A DNA stretch of 64,000 nt from Paratinospora sagittata (GCA_035771175.1 CM069593.1:42035741-42099740); one strand, 5' to 3'. Shown: positions 26,001 through 33,556, counted from the first letter of the stretch. Translations and numbers: made by a program. The notes: generated from the letters alone by a model not told the origin.

Positions 26001-28298
26001 AGATTGTCTGATTTATTGTATCAAATGGGTGTATCTCAATGATCCTTGACTCCCACTCTATGCTGATGTCAGATCAGGGCTGCTATATCATCCATGGCTC
26101 CTCGTGATGCATATAAATTGTTGTCAGTCTTGGTTGAAACTTGGAAATCAAGGTATGTTTCTTTTTCGTCTAGGCCTTCTCAATTCAAATCGCTTAGGTG
26201 GTTCTCCGAACAAGCAATAGGTCTTCTATAATTTAAAAATTTAAGATCGCAACAATAATTTGTGAAAGGGTGATTCTAGATTATCCATAAAAAACACTCA
26301 CTCTATCCACTTTCTATGTATCATCATTGAAAATTTATTAAGTAAGTGGGTACATTTAGAAGCTTCCTTTGTGAAAACATTTAAAAGAGACATAAAAAGG
26401 ATTATCCTTAAATTTTTATTTTCTTACACGTGCATAGATCAAAGCTAGAAATATTTTTTTTCTTCAAAATCAATATATTTTCTTTTCAAAATCTCAGACC
26501 CCTTTTTGATTTTTGATTCGGATGCTGCTTTTCGCATCTGAAACAAAAAGTATGCTGAAAATAAGGAATACATGTTTGGTCAGTCAAAGTTGAAAATAGT
26601 TCCATTTGAAATTTTACTTGAGTATTATGCTGTTTTTTCAAAAATCAATAAAAAGTTGTTCTCTATGATTTACTATTTGAGTTGTATTCAAAGTCTTGAA
26701 ACTCAAACCAAACGCAACCTTACTATTTGACCTAGCAAATAATGTGACATGTTTTAAGACAGTATCATGATTCTTTAATGTGATATATATATATATATAT
26801 ATACATATAGTCTCATGTTCAAAAGTATTATACATATACAAGGCACAATTCATTTAATGTCATTTGCATAGGTGATGCATAGTCATTTTCTCACCTTGAA
26901 GTGGGCAAATTTCCTAGGCATTGCCTGGGCAATACTGGTTTTTTGTTTCAAACATCCCTTTTTATTTGTCTTTTCATGATTGACTTCTTGTTGCATTTGA
27001 CAGATCAGGCAGTGGGAAGTACATTGTTCCTTGGATTTGTAGTTTATTAGTGTATCACAGTAGCTACATCAAATCTCAGGAGCCATCTTCCCAAATGCTA
27101 GATTCCCTGTACAAGGTAAAACTTTTCATAGAAGAAAATGTATTATATGGTTTATCATTTCTTTTAACGGTGTTGCAGTTAATGTTGCAGAACGCAGACA
27201 CATGTATATTCAGTATCCATACTATATACTCCACAATGGTTCAATTCTATGTTAAGGCTTAAAATCTCAAATTAGGAAATCAGACCTATACTTGATATTG
27301 AACAAAAGTATATATAACTGTATTCTAGAACACCTAATCAAAGGATTGCTCTTTTACTAGGCAACTTCCTAAAAGCAGGCAAAATGTGGGAAAATGGTTG
27401 TAAAAATGCGTAACAACACTTTTTTCCTGCCTTATAATTTGGCTTGCAAAAAAAAAAAAAAAGGGCCATGATAGTCTAGGTAAACTCCCTTTGTCATGTC
27501 AGTTGTATCCAGAGGTGCATCTTTGAAGTACTTTTGTGTCTGCAAATCTATTCTTACTCCATCAATCCATGTATTTTCTCTTCTTAGAATTCTCAACCTG
27601 GTCTGCCGTCTAAGTGGGGCTCTTATTGGTCTGTGCTACGCATTTTCACACCATTTTACTTCACCCTCTTTTGTTTATCACTTGTTGGAATTCCCAATTA
27701 CATTTAATCTTTGATTTTCTGAAGTCTTCATTCCTTTATATATATCCCCATCTCTTTATCTCTATAGTTGTGTGCATGTGTAATAATCACCTTAAAGCAT
27801 TATTGGGCTTGCACACAATATAGAACTGGCAGGACTTCTTGATTAGTTGAGTTGGGTTTGCTGTATGTCATGTAAAAAACTGGTGCCTCAGCTGCTTCCC
27901 AAAACTTGCATGTATTCATGGCTAGCGCTTATAGATTCTCTTAAGTCGTCTTACCTTTGATATGCTTACTGTGATGGGAATTTGATGTCCAGTTTTTGTT
28001 GTTCCAGATGACCGAATCTAAATGCTTAGCTGTTCAGCCTTTATTGCAGTTATCCGGACGTATGCAGCTTATAAGAGCACAGGTTAGCAACAAATTGTTT
28101 GCGTTTGTTCTTTTTTGTGCAACTCTATTGATTCTTAATCATAAATGTTCACAGATTGACAAGGGCGGGGAGAAAGAGAGACAAACTTCATTGCCCAATG
28201 ACCTGTTTGATGATGGTAAAGACGAAGAAGATGAGGATGTTGATGAATTGGTTTATGGGGAGGAAGATGAATCCCAAAGTGATAGCGGTGATGATTAA
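2549..28298 (+). CDS. UTP5: UTP5/WDR43-type WD40 protein of the small-subunit processome
   Basis: Spliced gene with 12 coding exons: 2549-2638, 3321-3464, 3549-3664, 7244-7398, 12171-12259, 12411-12954, 13607-13777, 25667-25851, 26073-26152, 27004-27115, 28008-28082, 28155-28298. All introns are GT-AG and the phases join without a stop, giving 634 residues, close to plant and animal UTP5/WDR43 proteins (about 600-680). Residues 1-235 hold about five WD40 blades, with typical pieces such as SGDGRIKIWD and TEDGKYLLSSA. Residues about 490-590 match the Utp12-type C-terminal helical domain. The tail (605-634) is very acidic. The family is nucleolar, in the t-UTP/UtpA subcomplex that binds the pre-rRNA 5' ETS and is needed for 18S maturation. 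The start follows a leader-intron acceptor. Intron 7 (11.9 kb) is swollen by nested transposons, yet the exons stay intact, so the gene is probably functional. Confidence 0.88.
4380..5460 (+). mobile_element. RTE-type LINE fragment (3' half), with a SINE inserted
   Basis: The + strand carries a decayed reverse-transcriptase C-terminal region. It is collinear with the better preserved copy at 9480-10318: a degraded palm region with a D/N-D pair, a stretch resembling SQEIKTQE-F-YL-SI, and the closing bases before a TTGAGTTGAG-like 3' end. Many stops and frameshifts are present. A SINE split its last bases at 5302-5426. It lies in intron 3 of the UTP5-like gene. Confidence 0.6.
5302..5426 (-). 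mobile_element. tRNA-derived SINE with perfect target-site duplication
   Basis: Read on the minus strand this has a tRNA-like head: a box A-like TTGGTTCAGTGATTAGG, a box B-like GAGTTCAAATCGGG, then a body ending in a poly(A) tail (poly(T) at 5301-5311 on the + strand). It is flanked by an 18-bp direct repeat, AAAAGACTTTGATGAGTT, at 5284-5301 and 5427-5444. The exact repeat points to a fairly recent insertion into an older RTE LINE end. Confidence 0.8.
5445..7243. other. Intron 3 remainder of the UTP5-like gene
   Basis: AT-rich intron sequence with no convincing coding region. Short open frames near 6061-6564 show no motif I recognise and overlap one another on both strands. No terminal repeats with duplications were found. 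Confidence 0.5.
7602..7654. repeat. (CT)n microsatellite
   Basis: About 26 uninterrupted CT units within intron 4 of the UTP5-like gene, producing a serine/leucine open frame that is not a gene. Its length and purity make it likely to be polymorphic. Confidence 0.97.
8205..8756 (+). pseudogene. RTE endonuclease fragment, longest surviving frame
   Basis: A 183-codon open frame holds the C-terminal half of an APE-type endonuclease domain, with the SQIDFFLTRK strand and the TSQHRRMV segment that occupies the place of the SDH catalytic histidine (QHR is usual in plant RTEs). The first dozen residues upstream of HRGYGFGDKND are not element-like. The catalytic N-terminal half is missing, so the fragment is inactive. 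Confidence 0.75.
8225..10318 (+). mobile_element. RTE-clade LINE, 5'-truncated and frameshifted
   Basis: The open frame 8205-8756 has the C-terminal part of an RTE endonuclease: MLDFAVAYDLILANTHFKKR, then SQIDFFLTRK and GVIPGESLTSQHRRMV. Downstream, scattered over frames, lie reverse-transcriptase motifs: KLWERVIEN (about 9139-9165), an EAIYLLRRLWRDI-like stretch (9225-9270), HQGSALSPYLFALVIDEL (9460-9515) and a palm motif MLFVDDIVLID near 9550. The C-terminus near 9890-10100 includes RWICGKT and RWFGHI. The element ends in TTGAGTTGAG, the simple 3' end of plant RTE elements. There is no intact ORF, so it cannot act on its own. It lies in intron 4 of the UTP5-like gene. Confidence 0.82.
10450..11060 (-). 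mobile_element. L1-type LINE 3' fragment (zf-RVT region)
   Basis: On the minus strand, starting near 11055, there is a W-K-VHVPSKVKVLGWLIA motif. This is the opening of the zinc-binding domain that follows the reverse transcriptase in plant L1 LINEs. A damaged Cys/His stretch and an FGVLGLRGMGEFSK-like tail follow. Stops interrupt all frames. The fragment lies opposite to the host gene, in intron 4. Confidence 0.6.
11061..12170. other. Intron 4 3' part of the UTP5-like gene
   Basis: I see nothing but AT-rich intronic sequence ending in the pyrimidine tract and acceptor GTGTTTTCAG at 12161-12170. There are no coding motifs and no paired terminal repeats. Confidence 0.6.
14139..14640 (+). mobile_element. 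tRNA-derived SINE remnant split by a MITE
   Basis: A tRNA-like head at 14147-14215 has a box A-like TAGGTGCAGTTGGTAAAGAGG and a box B-like AGGTTCAACTCTTGCC. The body appears to continue after 14560 with a GGGCCTGATACC-type segment. I could not define flanking duplications, so the ends are approximate. Confidence 0.45.
14231..14556. mobile_element. MITE-like element with TATGTTACCCG termini
   Basis: The left end TATGTTACCCGGACT and the right end AGTTCGGGTAACATA form an inverted repeat with one mismatch over 15 bp. The interior repeats GGTA/GTCGGA motifs near both ends (subterminal repeats). No clean target-site duplication is visible. It interrupts the SINE-like sequence at 14139-14640. Confidence 0.6.
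14880..15788 (+). pseudogene. LINE reverse-transcriptase C-terminus / zf-RVT fragment
   Basis: A 302-codon open frame covers only the last part of a plant L1 ORF2: the RNALLGKW-like stretch, a FLxMTRLKLGNGSSIRFWED motif and the VPSKVKFLGW opening of zf-RVT. The Cys-rich segment after 15540 is frameshifted. It has no start of its own; coding is continuous with sequence upstream to about 14850. The catalytic domain is absent. Confidence 0.75.
15961..16236 (+). repeat. 5' LTR of the copia element
   Basis: Starts TGTTGCGGAGAAG and runs into the primer-binding site after ACAATA. It has the usual TG start; the usual terminal CA is TA here, while the 3' LTR keeps CA. A pyrimidine-rich, CTCTTC-type segment sits near its centre. 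Confidence 0.93.
16237..16250 (+). other. Primer-binding site (tRNA-iMet type)
   Basis: TGGTATCAGAGCCC directly follows the 5' LTR. It matches the complement of the 3' end of plant initiator methionine tRNA, the usual minus-strand primer for copia elements. Confidence 0.92.
16804..18305 (+). pseudogene. Copia gag and protease region
   Basis: Open from 16908 to 18305 (465 codons), with gag coding recognisable from about 16850. The ATG at 16804 is soon closed by a stop. The frame has a UBN2-type gag segment, an intact CCHC knuckle at residues 226-239 (C-x2-C-x4-H-x4-C), and an aspartic protease DSGA at 333-336. It ends at a TGA where the integrase HHCC domain would begin. The leader 16251-16800 is long and rich in CGTCGC repeats. 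Confidence 0.85.
18306..19190 (+). pseudogene. Copia integrase, catalytic triad damaged
   Basis: The HHCC zinc domain (HHRRLGH, then C-x2-C in CEVCELAKHKR) starts just after the TGA at 18303. The core has the first catalytic Asp in HSDIWGP. The second motif reads RSNNARDYF where SDN is usual (D to N), and the third reads NGVAKRKN where NGVAERKN is usual (E to K), so two of the three catalytic residues are lost. The frame breaks after 18810, and later pieces (YWGEVV, then KCVFVRYCSTQKGYKCYHP) lie in other frames. Confidence 0.85.
19692..20624 (+). pseudogene. Copia reverse transcriptase
   Basis: A 310-codon frame with the whole copia RT: KPVGCKWVYTVK, YKARLVAKGYTQ, then FDVKNAFLHGEL, LYGLKQSPRAW and the catalytic YVDD at residues 179-182, all intact. 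A stop at 20622 lies just before the RNase H region. The preceding frame (19206-19682) gives the linker between integrase and RT and ends in a TGA only a few codons before this one. The RT domain by itself looks preserved. Confidence 0.9.
20743..21177 (+). pseudogene. Copia RNase H
   Basis: Carries the RNase H C-terminal region: SSVETEFRVMAQGVCELLWL, YCDNKSAISIAHNPVQHDRT, KHIEIDRHFIKEK and QLADMLTKGL, ending at 21177 just before the polypurine tract. The first catalytic segment (AYTDADYAGS) lies upstream near 20710 in a different frame, so the domain is split by a frameshift around 20740. Confidence 0.85.
21175..21184 (+). other. Polypurine tract
   Basis: An A/G run (TAAGGGGGAG) abuts the 3' LTR and would prime plus-strand synthesis. 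Confidence 0.85.
21185..21461 (+). repeat. 3' LTR of the copia element
   Basis: A 277-bp partner of the 5' LTR with matching ends TGTTGC and ACAACA, followed by the target duplicate TGTAC. It differs from the 5' LTR by about a dozen substitutions and one indel. Confidence 0.93.
21770..21965 (+). mobile_element. RTE LINE 3' remnant
   Basis: Collinear with the 9950-10210 part of the better RTE copy: a GTTAAGATGAATGC region, a TTTAGACACATA segment and a AATAGATATAATTAAGA segment. It is heavily mutated and has no open frame. Confidence 0.5.
21966..23398. other. Unassigned repeat-rich part of intron 7
   Basis: There are GAGGCG/GCCTC motifs at both ends of 21980-22710 that recall the hAT-type MITE at 39463, but no clean termini or duplication. 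Also present are a C-rich tract near 22710, a (TTA)n run at 22999-23032, and CCCCACTC-type pieces around 23055. No coding sequence is supported. Confidence 0.4.
22999..23032. repeat. (TTA)n microsatellite
   Basis: About eleven TTA units, uninterrupted, in intron 7 of the UTP5-like gene. Confidence 0.95.
23280..23660 (+). mobile_element. Possible LTR fragment with TATA box
   Basis: A TATAAAAGGGG element (23399-23409) is followed by a GTTAGAGAATTGTTGTAATAAC-type leader and a T-rich tract, a layout typical of the U3/R part of plant Gypsy LTRs. The ends are not defined and there is no partner LTR. It carries the 51-bp tandem duplication listed separately. Confidence 0.35.
23414..23515 (+). repeat. 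Perfect 51-bp tandem duplication
   Basis: Two identical 51-bp units, 23414-23464 and 23465-23515, each beginning AAGGTTTCTTTTGGG and ending AATAACAG. They sit immediately downstream of a TATAAAAGGGG box. Confidence 0.95.
23900..25166 (-). mobile_element. RTE LINE fragment, antisense, with internal tandem duplication
   Basis: The minus strand shows RTE reverse-transcriptase motifs in 24965-25168 (KLWERIIENPIRL, IYLLRRLIEMYR, HIVFIN) and downstream C-terminal remnants toward 23900. The block 24628-24883 is repeated as 24884-25166 with about 90% identity apart from an extra 27 bp, so the RT part is present twice. A SINE sits at 24353-24524. All frames are broken. Confidence 0.65.
24353..24524 (-). 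mobile_element. tRNA-derived SINE with near-perfect target duplication
   Basis: On the minus strand the head has a box A-like CTCGGTGCAATGGTAAGAG and a box B-like TATCAATTCGAGTC, then a body with CCTGGGGCCCCGC and GGGAGTTTCGTGC, and an A-poor tail. The direct repeat CAATTTATTTRTAA flanks it at 24339-24352 and 24525-24538 (13 of 14). The fragments at 41868-41930 and 50404-50558 belong to the same family. Confidence 0.82.
25167..25560 (+). mobile_element. RTE LINE 3' remnant
   Basis: The + strand resumes RTE 3' sequence: a GATAGTTTGGACATG segment, then GAGTGACCTATTAACAAT, then, after a ~120-bp unrelated piece (25300-25420), CGACTTAGCCTTTGATAGAG and the TTGAGTTGTGTTGAGTTG tail. It directly abuts the inverted RTE fragment at 25166. 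Confidence 0.6.
26787..26803. repeat. (AT)n microsatellite
   Basis: A short run of AT units in the intron between coding exons 9 and 10 of the UTP5-like gene. Confidence 0.8.
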
Positions 28299-28870
28299 TA
28301 GAGCATTATCTGAAGAGGTAGTTATTCATTGTTAAAACAATCTTCTCTAATATCGTTTACATCACCTAGTTAAAGTGATTAGCATTTGATACGTATTACC
28401 AAAAGTACACTACAGAACTAGGTATATGGCCGCTTGAAACCGCTAATTACAAGCATCCCGCTAATTACTTATTTGATATTTCTAAAGTGGGATCTGCGTT
28501 TTGATTTCTTGCTCTTCCGATTTCTCAGGCAATTAGAGTGTTGTTTTATATCTGACAACGGTTTAAAAGCTGTGTTGCACCAAGTGAATGGAGGGCACGC
28601 AGCTGGTTGAAGAGGAAGCAAAAATGACAGATTATGCATGGAAATTTGAATTATTTTTGGTCCACCTGGGTTAGTCCTAAAAGGCTTTCCTTGCATTCTT
28701 TATAATCACTATTGCATTATATATGCTCTAATTTTCATGTCAGTAAAGTAAAATTTACAGCAAAATGTGTTGTACTACCGAGAATTCTTATATACAGTGA
28801 GAATTCTTACAAAATGTTAAAGTTACTTTCTATCTGGATGTATTGTATTTTGTATACAGTGACAATACTT
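28299..28870 (+). other. 3' region of the UTP5-like gene
   Basis: Downstream of the TAA at 28296-28298 there is a possible 3'-UTR intron: a donor GAAGAG|GTAGTT near 28315 and an acceptor TTTCTCAG ending near 28529. Short AATAA-like signals are too common in this AT-rich DNA to fix a cleavage site. The extent of the UTR is inferred. Confidence 0.3.
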
Positions 28871-29455
28871 GAGAACTGACCATGAAGCCTTTTTCAAACA
28901 ACCCTTGCATTATCCTCTAAATAATTGGAGATAATCGATTATATTTGCATTTCTTCCAAAGCTACCTTTAAAAGATAAAATTGGAACAATATCTTAAAAG
29001 TTTTATAATTTTATTATTCTTTAATCGGTTTTAGTTTTTAAATATATGTTTATTAAATAATTGAATTAATCAACCATATACATTTATATTTATGAAGTAA
29101 ATTTAAATCATATCTAATAAATTAAGAAATTATTATAATGCAAATTTATATGGTAATGTATACATTCATAACAGAATCGTAAATATTAAAAATTAAATAT
29201 GTACGTTCAAACTTTGGAATCAGTTTTAAAGGTTCAAATTGGAAGTCAAACTGAACTCATCAAGTGATATATTTTCAAATTAACTTGAACCAAACTCATT
29301 TAAAATCAAATCCAAACCTAGCCAAACACGTTGGTTCTGTTTAGTTTCCATGTTTTGAATCAATCAAATTCTCTACCTTGAGTGCTTCTCCCTACTGCCA
29401 AGTCAATCTCATTTTGCTAACCAATTCAATTTTTAAAAATTTAATAAATAAGATA

Positions 29456-29680
29456 ACACTAAGGAGGCATTGGTCAAGTGGTTAGATAGAGACGCCAATA
29501 ACCGAGAGGTTACGAGTTCGAGCCACATCCACTTGTGCCCCCTCCAAGGTATGGGCTCAAACGGAAATTTTCTCTGGGGTTTCAGGGGGTGCCTCTTTGC
29601 GAGCTAGGGCTTGCACCTCATTGAGATTAATCAGGTGTGCGTAAGCTGGCCAGGATAACCCAGGTTTCAAAAAAAAAAAT
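29456..29680 (+). mobile_element. tRNA-derived SINE with poly(A) tail
   Basis: The head at 29461-29530 has a box A-like TTGGTCAAGTGGTTAG and a box B-like TTACGAGTTCGAGCC. The body includes GGGGTGCCTCTTTGCG and CAGGTGTGCGTAAGC, and an A run follows at about 29669-29679. I could not see a convincing target duplication. It lies between the UTP5-like and RECA3-like genes. Confidence 0.75.
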
Positions 29681-30287
29681 ATAAATATTTCCTTCGCAAC
29701 ATACCCACTATCTACTCAACTCAAATATTGATTTTTAGCCAAGCATGGTTGAACTTCAACTTTAATTGAGGCAAAAGCAAAGCTTGGTTGAACCTTAATG
29801 ATGTTGAGGTTCAGTGAAACCTTGTTGAACTGACTTAGACGATTTAGCCAAGAAAAAGGGCTGAATCTCTCAAAAGTTGTTTGTAATGGGGGGTGATTAC
29901 TTGCTGCTAATAAACTAAATATAAACAAATTCATAATTGGTAAATTATTAGCTAATTTTTTATTTTTAAATTATTGGCCAAATTATGATTAGTTCATATT
30001 AGTTTATTAGTAGTAAGTAATATGACATTTAGCAGTATTTGATAAATAGGAATCTCAAGATAAAAATAATGAGAATTAAATTCTTGAGAAAGTAAAATAT
30101 ATGGGAAGATGAAAATGTTATAATGTTGCTATGTTTGAATGCATATGAGAATCTTATGTATGGTTGATTTATGCTTATTCAAATTTTAGGCTTTTTCTCT
30201 AGAGGTTCAGTTCAGCCATTCTTGGTCAACTTCTTTGAGTTGAGCTTGGTCGAACCTCAAGCTTATTGGTTTTGGCCCAATCTTAAC
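29681..30287. other. Intergenic AT-rich stretch
   Basis: No gene or complete element is recognised. Small GTTGAACCTCAA-type motifs recur near 29750, 29790, 29810, 30250 and 32780, which suggests a diverged short repeat, but no termini are defined. Confidence 0.4.
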
Positions 30288-30295
30288 ACTTGGAT

Positions 30296-30898
30296 TAGGG
30301 GTGGCAAAAAACTTGGTACGGACGGGGATGGGTACGGACAATGCTTCATACTAACAGGCATGTAGTATGTTTGTACCCGGTCTGATTTGAAAAACAGATA
30401 ACGTATGTTCGTCCGTACTTGTATGTTTTAAAAATCGAGTAGCCCAGTTTTGTCCACTTCTAGTAGCATATACCTAAGAAATTCTTAAATATTATACTAA
30501 AAAATTTAATATCACTTTTTTTTTGTAGCAATTTTTATATTAAACAATTTAATATCATTAGTACCTAATAACATTACAACGAATAAATTCAATGAAGTTT
30601 ATAATAAATGACAATAAAAGTAAATAACTGTCACTAACTTTCAATGTGATTGGAAAAGGAGAAAATTAAAAAGATTGCAAGTTTCAAAACTTGGTTAAAA
30701 GGCATGGGCATCCCAAAATTAAATGATTTATTTATTACCATTTATATAATTGTATTAGTAGAAATCGGGAATCGGGTACCCAATTTTTAAGCTCCTATCC
30801 GAACTCGACCCAATTTTTAAAACGAACAACATTTTTTGTCTGTCCTTGCCTTGGTTTATAATTTTTTTTTCGAGTTCGAGCCCATTTTGCCATCCCTA
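30296..30898. mobile_element. hAT-type MITE, 603 bp
   Basis: The termini TAGGGGTGGCAAAA and TTTTGCCATCCCTA form a 14-bp inverted repeat with one mismatch. Direct 8-bp duplications flank them, ACTTGGAT at 30288-30295 and ACTTAGAT at 30899-30906 (7 of 8). Length of TIR and an 8-bp duplication fit the hAT superfamily. The interior has GGTACGGAC/GTCCGTAC motifs and no coding sequence. Confidence 0.85.
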
Positions 30899-31320
30899 AC
30901 TTAGATATAGCCCTTGGTGATCAAATTTAAATAGGGTCCAACTAAATCCACCTGCCCTTTCCTCTATGTTTACCCACATGATAAAATAATTGAAGAGACA
31001 GAAAAGTCCTCATGTAAAATTATCAAAATAGACATTAATAAACCCCCTTAAACCTTCCCCATCTCTTTTCACCCACCTACTCTCTACCCTAAACCCTTCA
31101 ACTCTCCAACTCATCTCAATATTCAATCTTGTCATTTTTTTTTGTATTTTTTGAGTAAAAAACATACATTTCCACCATTTTCACTTTTTTGAAGTATTTT
31201 TTTTTGTAAAAACATACCCAAAATCGAAGAGAAAAGTGGTCGAAAATGAGTTTCGAAACCCAAAAAAATCGCTCCCAGATTGGTGTATCCAACTCTGTGT
31301 GGGCGGACAGAATAAAGTCT

Positions 31321-31471
31321 GTCTGACCCTAACAGGTCGGACATATCTCCTTTGTTCAACCCATCAGGGTTGGACAAAAAAAGAAAATTTAAAAAAAAAA
31401 TCAAAAAATTCATTATCCGGCCCAACAGGGTCAGACACACCTTTTTATGTCTGACCCTGCTGGGTCGAACG
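31321..31471. repeat. Four palindromic GTCYGACCC...GGGTCGGAC-type units
   Basis: Four ~22-bp imperfect palindromes lie at 31321-31343, 31354-31375, 31416-31436 and 31449-31470. Each is built as a TCxxACCC half and an inverted GGGTxxGA half around a 3-4 bp centre. The spacing is not constant. Each could form a hairpin or bind a dimeric protein, but no function is known. Confidence 0.8.
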
Positions 31472-31770
31472 TCTCTAGTTTCGGTGTGCATAAATTGGTT
31501 GCTGAAACTCATTTCTGTCGCCTCATTCCACCATTTTCACCCATTTAATTTGTAAAAAAATATGCAAATCCAACAACACATTGAAATCCACTTAAAACAT
31601 ATAAAAATCATGTGTTTACTTACAGATTTGTGATCAAAGATTTAACTTGAGCCGATTTGAGTTAGACGCTTCCAAGACCCGAAATAACCCAATTTTTTTT
31701 ATAAGATTTTGCTAGGTTGTTGCTCACAAACCTTCATAATATTGTTTTAATCCTTTGAATGATTGAAATT

Positions 31771-32098
31771 GTCACACCCCAGTACACAGCACACCGCAAT
31801 GTCTAGTACCCCGAGATGTGATGGGTACCTCATACTGAGCGTACCCCAGCCATTAAATACCACATAATATTGTCACATCCCAGTACACAGCCTACCGCAA
31901 CGTCTAGTACCCCCGGGATCATTTGTCTACACTATTCACTCATGAATAGTGTAGGGCCTCCCCCAGATTTGAACTCACGACCTTATATCGTTTAAATCCG
32001 AACTCTGAGTAGCCACTGAACCAGTGAATAGTGTGGACAAATGATCCCGGGGGTACTAGACGCTGCGGTGGGCTGTGTACTAGGATGTGACAATATTC
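31771..32098. repeat. TGTCACA-ended repeat with a 75-bp inverted duplication
   Basis: The block has a TGTCACACCCCAGTACACAG start, a second copy of that start (TGTCACATCCCAG) at about 31871, a tRNA-like minus-strand segment (31955-32022, box B-like GAGTTCAAATCTGGG), then an inverted copy of the second piece. Arms 31866-31940 and 32023-32097 match at 71 of 75 positions with an 82-bp loop. A related copy without the inverted arm lies at 32286-32535. Confidence 0.8.
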
Positions 32099-32285
32099 TG
32101 TGTACATGTGTCAATTGAACTTGAACATGTCAAAAGTGAGTTCGGAATGTGATTTTACATAAAAATCGATTTACAACACGTGTATGTCTCATGTGGATTG
32201 AGTGTATAGAAGAAGAGGAGGAATGAAATAAGAAAAAATAAAATAAAAATACATTACTGTTCATTTGCGAGTACTGTTCACCTTT

Positions 32286-32540
32286 TTGTCACACTCCAGT
32301 ACACAGCACACCGTAGTGTCTAGTACCCCCGAGATGTGATGAGTACCTCATACAGAGCGTACCCCAGCCGTTATATACCACATAATATTGTTATATCTCA
32401 ATACACAGCCTGCACACAACGTCTAGTATCCACGAGGTTTTTTGTCCACAAAGGGGGCCTCCCCCCAAGTCGAACTCGCAACCTCCCCTTAAGGAGTTAG
32501 AATTCGCACTTAGAGTAACCACTGAGCCAAATGTGTGACA
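32286..32540. repeat. Second copy of the TGTCACA-ended, tRNA-like repeat
   Basis: Parallel to 31771-32022: TGTCACACTCCAGTACACAG, GTGATGAGTACCTCATAC, then a diverged second module and a minus-strand tRNA-like part (GCGAGTTCGACTTGGGG, then TGGCTCAGTGGTTAC). It lacks the inverted arm of the first copy. Probably a SINE family read on the minus strand. Confidence 0.65.
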
Positions 32541-32756
32541 GAAATATTTGAAGAAATGATGAATCAACGGAGAAGAAAGGAAAAGAAACAATAGAGGAGG
32601 GGAGTATTGGGGTTTGGGGATGATGAAAATGAAAGGGGCAAAATGAGAATTTGGGTTGGTGAAGAGAGAGAGATTATTTGATTTTAAAATTTTAGGTGAG
32701 TGAAGAGAGTAAGTGGGTGGATAAAGAGGAAAGGGTGGGAGAATTTGGCTGTACCC

Positions 32757-33370
32757 TTTAAATGTTGTGTGGGTTTGGTTATGTTTGGTTGAACCTTAAT
32801 GAACGTCCACATTGATGGACAATGGCTGTGTTGCAAGGGCAAATATATCATTTCATGTTAAAAATCTAAGTGTGTGTTTGGTTTAGTACCCAAAAACAAG
32901 TTTTTGGTTTTCACAATACCCAAATCATGAAACTAGAAAACTTGAAAAATGTCATTTTTCAAGTTTTCTATTTTTTGCAAAGGAAAAATTGAAAAGAAAA
33001 TTTTGAATTTTACTCCACTAAACGTGTTTTTGTACGCTGTTTTGATTTTTTTATTATTTGAAAACTAAAACTTGTTTCAAAGTTAAAAACCACATGCAAC
33101 CTAAAACATTGAATTAGTGAATAAAGTAAAATAGATTTTAATTACAATTAAAGAGAATTAAGTAACTCTCCCACTTTTAACGTTCAAATTAATATTCTTT
33201 AATTTTATATATCTTATTAATTGTAATATTTATCATATTTATTTTTATTTTATTTTAATAAATTAAATAATTTTTTACTCTTTTAATTTGCTTAAAAACA
33301 TAGTATTTTTTTAAAAAATTGATAATATTATAAAAAAAAAGAATTAAAAAGAGAAAATAGATGCCCTAAA
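32757..33370. other. Intergenic region before the RECA3-like gene
   Basis: No gene seen. A GTGTGTTTGG motif near 32870 and an AAACTTGAAAAATG...CATTTTTCAAGTTTT inverted repeat (about 32935-32972) hint at a MITE remnant, but boundaries are unclear. The last part is AT-rich and likely holds the RECA3-like promoter. Confidence 0.4.
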
Positions 33371-33556
33371 TAAAATCCGAGAAAAAGAGCGCGCGCTTCT
33401 TCTTTTGTTGAAAATGAGAGAAAATGACAATTATGCCACTCCTATTAAACCCCTCGTTTCTATTTCTTTCAGAAATTGTTTAAAAAATCCATGAATTTGG
33501 TTCTCAATCCGTTGTCGGAGTTTTCAATTGAAAACCTCTGCATCTTCACCAAGTAG
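33371..33556 (+). other. Predicted 5'-UTR exon of the RECA3-like gene, with uORFs
   Basis: A GC-richer block starting near GCGCGCGCTTC (33388) runs to a strong donor TAG|GTAAGAG at 33556. The partner acceptor ATCACACAG ends at 36153, directly before the ATG. Two short upstream ORFs lie in the exon, one from the ATG at 33414 and one at 33491-33556 (21 codons), whose stop codon TAG is exactly at the exon end. Confidence 0.5.

Larger units (their letters stand above)
30934..32756. mobile_element. Long-TIR (MULE-like) non-autonomous element, 1.8 kb
   Basis: The first ~45 bp (GGGTCCAACTAAATCC..., with CCCTTTCCTCT inside) is an imperfect inverted copy of the last ~45 bp (...AGAGGAAAGGG..., ending GGCTGTACCC); identity is about 70-75%. 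Flanks read TTTAAATA on the left and TTTAAATG on the right, a plausible 8-bp duplication, shorter than the usual 9 bp of Mutator. There is no transposase ORF. It contains GGGTC palindrome units and two copies of a TGTCACA-ended repeat. Confidence 0.55.

Noticed and set aside
29461..29530. Functional tRNA gene
   Set aside because: Box A and box B are present but the cloverleaf arms do not pair well and a SINE body with poly(A) follows; it is a SINE head.
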